Shown here: positions 1-9,976 of the stretch, one piece after another
How positions within the stretch are numbered: the first letter of the stretch is position 1
How the letters are laid out: each line of letters begins with the position of its first letter
Assembly: GCA_030247855.1 (NCBI GenBank)
Contig: JAPDRN010000051.1
Location: 124,001-188,000, forward strand
Origin: Knufia peltigerae
Taxonomy: Eukaryota > Ascomycota > Eurotiomycetes > Chaetothyriales > Trichomeriaceae
Reading direction: 5' to 3'
DNA: 64,000 bases
Program-made: the position numbers and the translations under genes
The notes under the pieces: model-generated
What the model was told of the DNA's origin: nothing
Seen by the model: the letters and a program-made list of their open reading frames with translations, nothing else
The model's database searches: none

Positions 1-852
1 TGGCGGTACACTAAGGGCCCTCATGGCTTTGATGGTGCGACGCTTGACTGGCCGGGTAAGGGACAGTGCCAGTCTATGTATCTGCTTTGCTAATTAGGGG
101 TGTTGAAGTGCCCTGTGGGGTAAGGAATAAAGTCACAAAGCAGCGTCAGTTCCTGGCATCCTCACGGGTTGTTTTATTCAAGCTAATCATATAGTCCATT
201 TTTCACTTCTCTCTGTTATCTAGACAGGGGTTTTGATTGTTGCTTTCGCTCTCTTCTTTACATGTTCACATCAACACTTAATGATCACAACTATCCTTTA
301 TAATCCTGTCCCGCCTAAGACTTGACGATATCTTTTAATCTTTAAATAGGCGTAACCTTTAAGAGAGACCCTTGCGAAGAAAGAGCCTAACAATGTTAAC
401 TACTCATCTCTATCCTTGATACCTACTAAGTTAGACCAGGTTACTACATTTGTGAACATTGTGCCTTCTACACAGAGAGTGTGACACTAAGATTAACTCT
501 CAAATCCTGATGACTTGATTTGTGACACTCCATTCACAAACAAAACACTCTGAGTAGTTCTACAGTATAGTACTAGGTCTCATACTTTGCCGCAGACTAA
601 GTGATTAATAGCATATCTAGTGTGAGCTTATGACAGAAATAGCTTATAATAATCAAAGCTTTAACATGTCTTCAAATGAGGCGGCTAGAGGTGTCAAGAT
701 ATATCACTACGGAGATTGTGTTGTCAGGTTCACAGCACAAGCTACTAAATCTCCCTAACAGGTGTTGAGATTGGCCGCGAATTGATCACTAATCTACCAC
801 TGCAGGTGACAACAGATAAGTCTTAGGACAAGACCTAAAAGGAACGTACCTC
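1..852. other. AT-rich stretch without a recognisable gene
   Basis: No open frame with protein-like composition is visible. The DNA from about 240 to 850 is clearly richer in A+T than the coding blocks that follow, and it ends at a broken SDR fragment. It may be decayed coding or repeat sequence, but nothing specific can be named. Confidence 0.5.
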
Positions 853-1231
853 ATGACCAGATCTAGCATTCCGCATTTGACTGAAGGATTCGTTATTGTC
901 AATGTGTCTTCGGTGGCAGGATTCAAGTCAAGTGCTGGCCATGCTATATCTAACGCAGCAAAATTTGGCGTGATCGGCTTCTCACAGTCTATGGCACTAG
1001 AACTTGGGCCCCCGGGGCATCAGAGTGAATGTTGTCGCTCCAGGATCGATAACTACTCCAACAAACAATTCTGTTCGTCAAGGAAGGGAGGTGATCCAAC
1101 AGACGGAGCAGAGTGTGGCTCTCAGAAGGATGGGGACTGCAGAAGACTTGGCCAACATAGTAACATTTCTGTTCTCTGAGCAAAGTAGCTACGTTAATGG
1201 CAGCGTCATTGAGATATCTGGAGGCCTCTAG
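853..1231 (+). pseudogene. Short-chain dehydrogenase/reductase remnant (C-terminal half, frameshifted)
   Basis: The translation matches the second half of a classical SDR: the beta-5 segment IVNVSSVAGF, the active-site helix, then VNVVAPGSITTPTN and a C-terminal tail ending NGSVIEISGGL. The Rossmann start (TGxxxGxG) and NAG motif are absent. The reading frame changes at the C-run near 1010-1014; removing one C from the five would join LGP to RGIRVNVV in one frame. The catalytic YxxxK appears as SNAAK, so the tyrosine is a serine. 5' truncation, a 1-bp frameshift and a lost catalytic residue together make this a dead copy. Which SDR subfamily it came from cannot be said. Confidence 0.8.
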
Positions 1232-1353
1232 CGCAGGACTCAGGAGACGGGCAAATTCAATCACTGTTCATACCGCATCGGAAAAACCTAGGTATGTTTC
1301 ATTCAACTTCATATGCCCATTCGTGTGATCTTATGGAATGGGACATTGTCCTA

Positions 1354-2432
1354 TCACACCTCGACGATAGCCCGATACCTCATGTTTCCCTCATCCAACT
1401 TCTTCATGGCAGCCGTAATGCCCTCTTTGGTCATGGGAAACTTCTCCAAGATTGGCCTGATGTCATGTTTGGCAGCGAAAGACAACATCGCTCTCATTGA
1501 TTGAGGATGCGCCCCGCCCGACCCAATGATGCTGTACCCATACACCAACAAGGGGAAGATAGGCACAGGCCAGGCATCGAAGCTCGTGGTAAGGGGAAAC
1601 ACTTTTGCAAACGGTGCTAGCACGGGAACGTATCTGTTGCAATAACATTAGTCAAGAGGAATCCTCGGAAGGTAGATTGAGAATGGGGGGAGGGGAGGTT
1701 ATCCACTCACAAGGACAAATCTGGAAGGACGTTCGTTGTGATGAGGAAGAAATCAACAGGCTCGATGCCTTCGAACTTAGTCACGCCCTTGGTGGCGTGG
1801 AACTCCGACGCTCCAAGCTTGAAAGCCTCGTCCTTCTTCGACTCCGTGCCTGAGAACACAACGGCTTCCATCCCCATCTTGATGACGAATTGAATGGCCA
1901 GATGACCCAGTCCTCCGATACCCAAGATGCCGACACGGTCTCCCGCTTTGGCGCCATGTTCATACAAAGGTCCCCAGACCGTCGCTCCTCCACACATCAG
2001 TGGTCCAGCTGACGCCGAATCAATCGCGTCGGGAATCTTGAACAGAGCGGAGACGTCCCAGGCAAGTCCGGTGCTGAAGGAGCCCTGGTCCAAGTTCGCC
2101 GTCCCAAATTGCTCCGAATTGAGACATTTGGAGTGTTGACCGGTCAAACATGGCTTACAGTGTAGACAAACCTTCTGGATCCAGCCCATACCTACGCGGT
2201 CACCGACTTTCAGATCCGAGATTTCCGGCACCATGGAACCAATCTCCTTGATGATGCCGACGCCTTCGTGGCCCAGGCCTTGGTCCTGATGTCGGAAATG
2301 TTCGTCTGTGCCGCACACGCCGCTGTGCGTAATTTGGACCAAGGCCTGTCTCGGTCCGACATCTCGGTGGCCTTTGGCCTCGACGATCTCTCCGGACTTG
2401 GAGCCCTTGAAGACTGTAAAGTCGATACCCAT
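1354..2432 (-). CDS. Zinc-dependent alcohol dehydrogenase (MDR family), 2 exons
   Basis: Medium-chain zinc alcohol dehydrogenase, 333 aa, expected to interconvert alcohols and aldehydes/ketones with NAD(P) in the cytosol. Exon 1 is 2432-1711 and exon 2 is 1633-1354; the intron has GTGAGT and a CAACAG end, and the join gives DLSLYVPVLAPF. Catalytic zinc ligands are C40 and H55-E56 (GLGHEGVG). A four-cysteine structural zinc loop is present (C89, C92, C95, C103), and the cofactor motif is GILGIGGLG. The gene looks intact. A TATAAAT lies about 138 bp upstream on the minus strand. It flanks the aromatic cluster but faces away from it; membership in that cluster is not shown. Substrate is unknown. 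Confidence 0.9.
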
Positions 2433-3566
2433 CGTTGACGCACTAGTTTTGAGAACGGGGTCGAAGGAAGTGAGGTAACGAATTCGCGCTGGATGTCCAA
2501 TGTCACGAGCAAAAAGGGGTCTTCTAAGCTAGTTCTAGAGTCTACTTAGGAGAGGATTGCTTGTGAATTTATACAGCTAGCAAAGGGAGGTAGTCTACCT
2601 CCTGCCTCCGAAGCTCCTCTCTAATCCCCGTTGCACTAGGTCCGTTCTTGTATACCCCGTTACGCAAGTATTGTTAATCAAGTTACATGCTGGGTGACGG
2701 TCCACGTCGGGAACCACCAGGCAGATGCGATGAGGAGTTGACATACACCGCTACCTTCCTACCTGTCTAGGGAGTCCTGAGGTACAGAACACGATGTCTG
2801 CACCAGTGGTTGGCTTTGTTTGATTGGCTGCTTGCCCTCCGGCCAGTTACCCAAAGCGGAAAAAGGAGGCATGGCTGGAATCATCAACGCTCTTGACTGG
2901 CGCCCTATCAATGGCCATCGGTGGCCGTCTCGCAAGCGGCATGACTAATCCATCCGTCCAAGGACCCATTCATGTCACAAGTGGCGACTGCACGGATTTG
3001 AATGCGCACTGTCCTACCAAGCAACAGCGTGTAGCTCGAACTCTGCTCGTTTCAGAGAGATAAGTCGTCTATACTCTCTGAAGACTCTGCTATATACGGT
3101 GGAGATTGCTGTAGTGTGGAGTGCGTGGCCGCCTTAGGAAAGTGCAAGGTTATATCGGCTAGATAGCTATCCATCCTAGCAGCTCTGCATTCATCGGAGC
3201 CGAGAGACCCTGGACCTTACGCATTAAAGTGACTAGAAAGGATGATTTAGCATGGCTGATCCATTGCCCTTACACATCGTGAATACTAGCCCCGTTGCCG
3301 TCGTTGTTGAGACGAGCGCAATGGTCTGACATTTTTGGTTATTGACATCATGGAAACTACTGTACTCATTACTAAGTATAGTCTGACTGGGAGCCCACGT
3401 CCGTACGGAGTTAACACAGCTCGATGTACGTCTGGACTGCCAACCGCGTCCACAACGACCTGAATTACACCTTGGCCGTGACTACTGCTTCACCAAGGTA
3501 TACACCTGCCAGGAGTTCTCTTGGATAAGGTGCTTCCGAACGGGTCGGCCTTGGCCATCAGCGAGG
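2433..3566. other. Intergenic, no gene recognised
   Basis: The promoter of the alcohol dehydrogenase lies at the left end (minus-strand TATAAAT at 2573-2567). The rest holds only short frames without protein-like composition, including one at 2824-3063 that I could not match to any family. Confidence 0.5.
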
Positions 3567-4017
3567 TCAAGGGAAATTAGAGACATTGAACCAACCCTCA
3601 TACTCAATCTCTTCCCGCGTTTCATCCGCATCGTAATGATAATGTCCGCCCTTTGCAGTTTCCGCGCTCCCATCCCTCGCGTCGGTAAAACAGTGCGTGT
3701 GCTCCATGCGGAGACTGAGACCCTTGTCATCCCCGGAGTGCACGACACTCAAACACACCAGCGGGCCATCGGGCCCGTCGTCATCAAACTCCATGTCGAA
3801 AAAGCGTAACCACTTCACCACATCGTCGTAGTCGCGGGACGGTTGCGCCGGGAAGTCCTGCATGACATGCAGCTTCGCCTTGCCCTTCCGAATGAGGAAC
3901 AAGAAAGAAGTGTTTTCAAGACGTGTGAACTGCTTCCATTTAGATTGATTTAGGAAGCCTTGTGGGGAGGAAAAGACTTACGCTGACGCCAGTAGAGAGG
4001 CCAAAGCCTAGGAGCAT
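3567..4017 (-). CDS. Small conserved-looking protein of unknown function, 2 exons (possible DUF7718-like)
   Basis: Predicted protein of 132 aa. Exon 1 (4017-3982) encodes only 12 residues starting MLLGFGLSTGVS. The intron (3981-3930) is 52 nt with GTAAGT, a CTAAATC branch-like site and AAGCAG. Exon 2 (3929-3567) continues in frame as FTRLENTSFLFLIRKGK. The body is acidic and aromatic-rich, with a His-rich stretch (GGHYHYDADETREE). The layout, a hydrophobic strand, then an acidic turn, then a H-containing strand near the C-terminus, recalls the small fungal DUF7718 proteins, but I offer that only as a possibility. No signal peptide or membrane segment is visible. A further upstream exon cannot be excluded. 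Confidence 0.55.
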
Positions 4018-4258
4018 AGGAACGGGGACTTCTGGACAGTGTTGTCGAATATAAATATAAGTAGCCCAGTGGCGGCGCCGACGCCCGTGTCTGCGGCAGG
4101 CTTTAACTAAGGCAGCGGCTCCGATCTGTCCATGACGCTTATTCTGACCATGGTTCGAAAGTCACGGTAAATTTGGGTACGCATGTAGCCCAAACATTCA
4201 TCCTTCTTGTGTCTATCTATCTCTGTCGTGGTTTATCGATCTTTCTCTCTTTCTGCTT

Positions 4259-6190
4259 CTACAGCGGACCAACGAGGAACATCTGGTTCGCCTGCACCAG
4301 CTTGTCGAGTGAATCCTCTCCCACCAGATCCACCAAGAAGTTCGTCCTCCCGGTCGTCTCGGGGGTCCATTTGGGCACAAACACAGACTCATCCTTTTCG
4401 CCCTCAATTGGGGCATAGTAAATCATAGCGCCCGGCTGCTTGTCGTTGTCATAGGCGGGCCACGGTTCTGCACCGTTGACGAAGGCAATGAGGTCTTTGG
4501 CATATCGCTCGGCACAAAGCCGCTGACCGGAACTCAGTTGCTCGTGGAAATTCTGCAGCACGAAGATGATGTCCAGTGCGTGCGTCGCATGCCCCTTCCA
4601 AGCTCCATCCCACGGGTTGGGGCTGTTGAAATGGCACAGATATGCTTTGCTGTCGGCCACTGACGAGGCAGCCCACGCTCGCGTCAAGTATCGGGTGGGC
4701 AGCGCAAAAGACACATCTGCGGTAAAATCCAGGCACGGCTTGGTTGTCTCTCGCGAGTTGACTTTGACGTTGGCATCCAGTCCATACGCCGAGACAATTG
4801 CAGGGGCAATCTTGGGATCGATTGGGTTAAAGACAGTCGACAAGCTCTGGGATAAAGTGTGAGGAAGAATGTCTGTACGGTTGCGGACCCGCGAGTCAAA
4901 TCCCATGCCCTAGAAAGAAGAGAGCATGCACAGTCAGTCTTCAGTTCTCCGTGCCTTGTCGAGCTCATGGTGTTCACTTACATCCATTTGGCAGTCTCCC
5001 ATGATGACTCTCTTGCAGTGTTGCAAGGCCGGATATGGTTTCGACAGCTCGTGGTTCTGATCGACCAAATCCTTGAAAGAAGAGGTCGTCCGAACAAGAT
5101 CACCGTCCAGGAATGGGCCGACAGGTATCTTCCGTCCCAGCTTGACGATGATATCCTCCTTTGGTGCCTCGACTAGTCTTTTCACTTGGTCTTCTGGCGA
5201 AGCGTCCTTCGCACCAAGCTCTGCCGCCGCCCGTGCAAACCCTTTCTCCAACAGTGCAAGTGGTCGCGGGCGTAGGAACGAAGACCCACTCATGGCCACG
5301 ATCTGATGGAACAAGGGCTCAGGCGACTGTAAATGGAACCAGCCAGAGACTGTCTGGCGTTAGCCCGACGAGACATTGTCGGTTCTTGCCACTTACCTGC
5401 TCCAGCACTTTCTCCGACAAAGGTCACACGCGTCGGGTCACCCGCAAAGCCGGCGATGTTGTGCTGAATCCATCGGAAGGCAAGTCGTTGGTCGTCGAGT
5501 CCATTGTTTGCCTTGTAGCCTTGAGCTTCCAGGGCAGATGAGTACAAGAAACCGGGAACCCCTACTCGGTAACTATACGTTGCAAGGTATTTAGCGACGT
5601 TCCGGATACGTGTCATCAAGATCGTGGCGTGCTTACTTCAAGCCAACCGAGACCATTGGTGTACCGAGATCGGCACTCATTTTGGTGATTCTGCCCAGGT
5701 CATATTCTGGATAGTCACCACTGCCGCTGGTAAAGCCGCCACCGCAGACGAAGACGAAGACGGGCAATTTGTCTCTGGGCTTCCCATCGGGGACATAAAC
5801 ATTAATTGTCAACCCATGCAGGTCGGATTGTTCCCATTCCTCGAATGGGAGATGTCTCTGTACAATGGTTGCCTGATGGTCCTTACATGCATTGTGTGGC
5901 AGCAACGGACTCGGCCTAATAGTGGTGACGGTCAGCTCGTTAGCCTAGAAGGATACGACTGGGTCTCAACAACAATAACATCCGCTGGCAGCTTACCCCG
6001 GTTTTGTGGCATCCAAGACCTTTCCCGCACGTTGAGGATGGTCATTGGGAGGACTAAGCAACAGCTCTCCTCGAGCGAATCTATCCTTCAAGGAAGCATA
6101 TTGAATGCCCAAGTACTGAGTGACTGCTGCGGTCTTGCTGATGCCTTGGATAGGTCCGATCGTCGCATGGGCCAGTACGTGTTCGGACAT
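4259..6190 (-). CDS. Type B carboxylesterase/lipase, 5 exons
   Basis: Alpha/beta-hydrolase of 555 aa that should hydrolyse carboxylic esters. Exons are 6190-5997, 5915-5637, 5572-5397, 5349-4982 and 4909-4259; all introns are GT..AG and the sum is a multiple of three. The oxyanion loop is GGGF (residues 123-126), the nucleophile elbow is GESAGAG with Ser213, and the catalytic His is probably H449 in THALD. Joins restore family blocks such as VSVGLNYRVGVPGFL and LFHQIVAMSGSS. There is no signal peptide, so it is probably cytosolic. It is transcribed divergently from the extradiol-type VOC gene across 427 bp, which suggests shared control. In that setting it may hydrolyse an aromatic ester or a ring-cleavage product; this is inference. 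Confidence 0.92.
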
Positions 6191-6617
6191 GTCGACCTGG
6201 GCCTCGTATGTTTTGACTTTGGTCGAATACTCTCTCCTTTGGTGGCCTGTCTGGTACTTGACACTTCATCCCACGGATGGGGCTCATGTGGCCTTTTTTC
6301 AACGTCACTTGACATTGTGTAGAATCCCTTGATTACGTCCCAAAGTCATCCGACTTGTGCTCCGTTGTGGAGATCCACCGTCGAGTGTGTATGCGGCCGG
6401 CAATCCCGCCAGTGGCGGTGTTGTGGTGGTCCTGCCCTAACACCGCGGCACGAGTGCCGAACACAGAGACTTCTCACGACATCTAATGGTGTTGCAGTTT
6501 ATATAACCACCTGGTAAAATCAAAACAGAGAACAACGTCAAAGGCAGCAATCAGCGTCCCACCCACAGCAGTTGCCTATCCAGCGTTGAACTCAAACCAC
6601 ACGACTATCCATCGACC
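6191..6617. promoter_or_regulatory. Divergent promoter between carboxylesterase and VOC/extradiol gene
   Basis: This 427-bp spacer separates two head-to-head starts. A clear TTTATATAA lies at 6498-6506, 112 bp before the ATG at 6618, and the start context is CGACCATGG. No operator is proven. Confidence 0.6.
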
Positions 6618-7277
6618 ATGGCTGGGGATTCTTCCGTGGCCGCCACCAACGGCACCAATGGCGAAAAGCACATCAACGGCAAGCCTCTTGCCCCCGGCAA
6701 AATTGCACACTGGGGTATGCGAACCACACCCGAGAACTTTGAAAAGATGGTCGTGTGGCATTGCAACTTCTTCGCGGGTGAGGTCGTCTACAAGCTCCCC
6801 AATGTCGCCTTTATCCGTTTCGACGACGAGCACCATCGACTGGTGATCGTTGCGGACTCTTGCCACAAGCCCATTGAGAATAGACGTTCAGCCGTGGGCA
6901 TTTATCACATTGCCTTCACTCTCGACACGTTGGCCGACCTGGCGACGAGCTACGAGCAGAAGAAGGCCATGGGGATCCTTCCCCACTGGCCCGTCAACCA
7001 CGGCATGAGCACGTCCATGTACTACTTTGACCCAGACAAGAACGAGTTTGAGATTCAAGTCGACAACTTCGACACAGCCGAGGAGGCGCACGAGTTCATG
7101 CGGACGGAGGAGTACAAGTTAAATCCCATTGGCGTGGATATCATCCCGGAGGATTTCGTCAAACGGGTTCGCAGCGGAGAGCCCGAGTCGGAAATCAAGA
7201 AGCGCCCACAGATTGGCAAGAGACATGACCGATGGGAGAACTCGCTGCACTTCAAGGAATCGGATAAGTGGAACTAG
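6618..7277 (+). CDS. Single-domain VOC protein, extradiol ring-cleavage dioxygenase-like
   Basis: Intronless 219-aa protein of the vicinal oxygen chelate superfamily. It resembles the small one-domain biphenyl-2,3-diol 1,2-dioxygenase III / catechol 2,3-dioxygenase type rather than glyoxalase I. The 2-His-1-Glu metal site is visible: H31 in IAHWGMRT, H97 in GIYHIAF and E145 in KNEFEIQVDN, with the typical YYFDPD strand just before the Glu. The expected activity is Fe(II)-dependent meta cleavage of a catechol, with cytosolic location. The first 25 residues (NGTNGEKHINGK) look like a disordered leader. The neighbours, an FAD monooxygenase (which could make the catechol), a dienelactone-hydrolase-like protein and esterase, fit an aromatic pathway. 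The substrate is not deducible. Confidence 0.82.
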   Translation: MAGDSSVAATNGTNGEKHINGKPLAPGKIAHWGMRTTPENFEKMVVWHCNFFAGEVVYKLPNVAFIRFDDEHHRLVIVADSCHKPIENRRSAVGIYHIAFTLDTLADLATSYEQKKAMGILPHWPVNHGMSTSMYYFDPDKNEFEIQVDNFDTAEEAHEFMRTEEYKLNPIGVDIIPEDFVKRVRSGEPESEIKKRPQIGKRHDRWENSLHFKESDKWN

Positions 7278-8021
7278 TTCCCCGAATTGAGCCTAGGTAG
7301 TAGGTCTGTATAGATGTGATGCCTGTACTCCGCACTGAGTCAGGTGCAGATGCAGGGTTCCTTGTTGTTGTTGCATCCATAGCATGAATGATGATTTGTT
7401 AGATGCACTATCGACACCTGCATAGTCACCCGAGGAGTGGAGGCGGGTTCCTGCAGCGTTGAGAATAACATCCCTGTATCTACTGTATGTCTGGTTGTGT
7501 ATAGGGCTGTCAACGGCCAGATGAGGTTTTCCTGGAAGGCACCCACTTAATTGGTCCTGCCTTCCGCATTCGGCTCGTCCTGGGCGGGAAGGCACAGGAC
7601 ACTCACTGACTACTACTGTACGATAGGGCTGCATCAGGAAGCCGCGACTCGACGGTGTCTGGTGCGGAGCCCCACGGGCGGCGGGCGATCCCCAGACCCC
7701 TGCCGCCACCCCGAGCCTGGGCCGCAACTAAAACCCACCAAATCCCCCAGATTCTGGTCCACCTCCCGCTCTATCTCCACGCCTCGACACCCGCCCACTT
7801 GGACCCGGCGTGTCGGGGATCGTGTTTTTTTCGGGCATCCAACCTTGGGTGATGCATTGCAAATTGGATTAACGGCAACATCGGGCCAGGGTATTAAAGA
7901 GTGGCATAGCAGATCTGGAGATCGGGGTTGTGGTTGACAAGGCTTGACATTCATTCTCTTCATTTGTGGTCCTACGCCATTCCAAGGAAAGACCAGACAC
8001 AAATCCTGATCCTGGCTCAGC
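7278..8021. promoter_or_regulatory. Intergenic spacer and promoter of the FAD monooxygenase
   Basis: The spacer holds the 3' end of the VOC gene and the promoter of the monooxygenase. A TATTAAA at 7892-7898 lies about 124 bp before the ATG, matching the TATA spacing of the other inducible-looking genes here. No gene is supported. Confidence 0.5.
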
Positions 8022-9273
8022 ATGATTACCAAGCCAACACCTGATATCGCCATCGTCGGGGCCGGCCCTTGTGGCCTGGCACTCGCGGGTATCCTAGAGA
8101 AGAGAGGCATCACCGACTATGTCCTGTATGAGCGAGGCCATCGAGATGAAGTCCCACGTGGTGGATGTCTCGACCTTCACGTGGGCAGTGGTCAGCGAGC
8201 CTGCAAAGAGGCCGGTTGCTTCGACCTGATGCGCAAGTACGGTCGACTGGGAGACGCCACCGAGTCGTGGGTGTGGGATCACAAGATGAACAAGCTGAAA
8301 TCCTGGGGCAAAGGCCGCGATGCTCCTGAGCTTGATCGCTCGCAGATCAAAGCCGCCCTGTTGACCACCATTCCGTCGGAGAAGATCCAGTGGAACAAGG
8401 AGATATCCAACTCGACCAGAGACGCTGATGGTCAGGTCGTACTCAAAATGTCCGATGGCACGACTGCTTCTGGTTTCAAGTTGGTCGTGGGCGCCGACGG
8501 TGTTCGCAGCAAGATTCGACACCTGGTAAGTCACAGGACTCCACTGTTGCTGGGCAAAGCCAGTGTTATTGACACGTTTCTACATCTAGGTGACTCCCGC
8601 TCAACCAAAGTACGCTGGCACAGGCTTTGTCACAGGACACATCTACAAAGACAACCCGTTCTATCCTAAGTGCAAGGAAATGGCAGGCGTCGGCCCCCAG
8701 GCGGTACTTGGTCGAAGGTCATTCACCTGGAACCAAATGCAGGGAGAGGGCCATTACCGTGTCGACCTGGGCGTGGAGAGAGAGGGTTCCTTCACCTTCC
8801 CCGTCGACATTACCGACACCGACGCCGTTAAGAAGATGCTCTTGACCGATGAGTTCTTCGGTCAACATGGTGATCTGTTCAAAGAGATGATTCAGAACCT
8901 CGACGGGCCATTTCACCTGTGGCCCTTGTGGGTCATGCCCGTCGAGGTTCTCAACTGGGACCCCGTCCCCGGTGTTACGCTGATCGGCGATGCAGCCCAC
9001 GTTACCACGCCCTTTGTGGGTGATGGCGTCAACTGCGGCATGCGAGATGCCGTCATTCTGGCCGACAAAATCCAAGAATTCGGACTGACCACCCAGGCGG
9101 TTGCAGAGTACGAGAAAAAGATGTTTGAATTTGCCATCGATGTCATTGATCGAAGCACCGAGAGTGGCACCTACTTCTTCCATGAAGACGCACCCGCAGC
9201 CTTTTTTGCCGGGCTAGGAGACTACTTCCAGCGGACGGGACATTTGTTGATAGGAAAGACGGATGACTACTAG
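8022..9273 (+). CDS. FAD-dependent aromatic-ring hydroxylase-type monooxygenase, 2 exons
   Basis: Class A flavoprotein monooxygenase of 395 aa. Exon 1 (8022-8525) and exon 2 (8590-9273) are split by a 64-nt intron with GTAAGT and CATCTAG. Motifs in order: FAD-binding GAGPCG near residues 13-18, the DG motif in VVGADGVRSKI near residue 160, and the GD motif LIGDAAHVTTPFVGDG in the second exon. Such enzymes hydroxylate phenols or related compounds using NAD(P)H and O2. It lies in tandem between the extradiol-type gene and a C6 regulator, so hydroxylating a phenol to the catechol cleaved by its neighbour is a reasonable inference. No membrane anchor is seen. Confidence 0.92.
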
Positions 9274-9976
9274 GATCGGGGAAATGGCGTACATACTGGC
9301 TGACTGCCCTGCCTTGTCTTGATGTGGTCCATTCACCACAGACCAATTGATGCATATGTGAATAAGCCTTGCATACAGCCGACTTACAACCCCAGGGGGG
9401 AAATGAGACTAAGGATATCCTGATTCATGTTACCCGTTCTCATCGTGAAGCCCCTCGTCAGCTGTCTAGCACGATGCATGTGTACGATGCATGTGTATGG
9501 TGAAGACAGCACTGCCGAGGCAACGATATCCGCATGAACTCCGCATGAGGTTGCGGACTTACAGCGGCCGAAGGATGGTGATGTCGGGCATGACAAGGCT
9601 GAAAGTGTCTGATGATACCATTGGCCGGCCTACGGCATGATGATTGACGCATGACTCAGCGATTGGAGGACGACGAAGAGGTCAAGCCCTGGAAATCAGA
9701 AACCCGGGGCCCCTTACTGAGTCAGGCGTCGCTCCTGCCAAATTGCAGCCGACCAGGTCGCGTTGTGGCAAGTGAGGCCCGTTAGGTTCATGCCCCGCAC
9801 TGTGCCGAAGCGAAGTCGCAAGCTCGATGTTTTTCATGCCTTGCGACCCTCGCCGTCGGTGTCAGCCCCCAGTGTTGAATATATGAACACATAAGCCGGG
9901 TTCGCGGGTCTTGCGGGTATCCATCCATTTCCCCTTGCATGCTGCCGCAAGCTCGTGCTGCCGGTCACCACTTGCC
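9274..9976. promoter_or_regulatory. Spacer upstream of the C6 regulator
   Basis: No gene is supported. A short direct duplication of ACGATGCATGTGTA lies at about 9471-9497. A weak AATATATG lies about 98 bp before the regulator's ATG. Confidence 0.4.

Noticed and set aside
2824..3063. 79-residue plus-strand frame
   Set aside because: No motif, no good start context and no splice neighbours.
5624..6322. 232-residue plus-strand frame
   Set aside because: It lies opposite carboxylesterase exons 1-2 and an intron; the minus-strand reading is fully supported.
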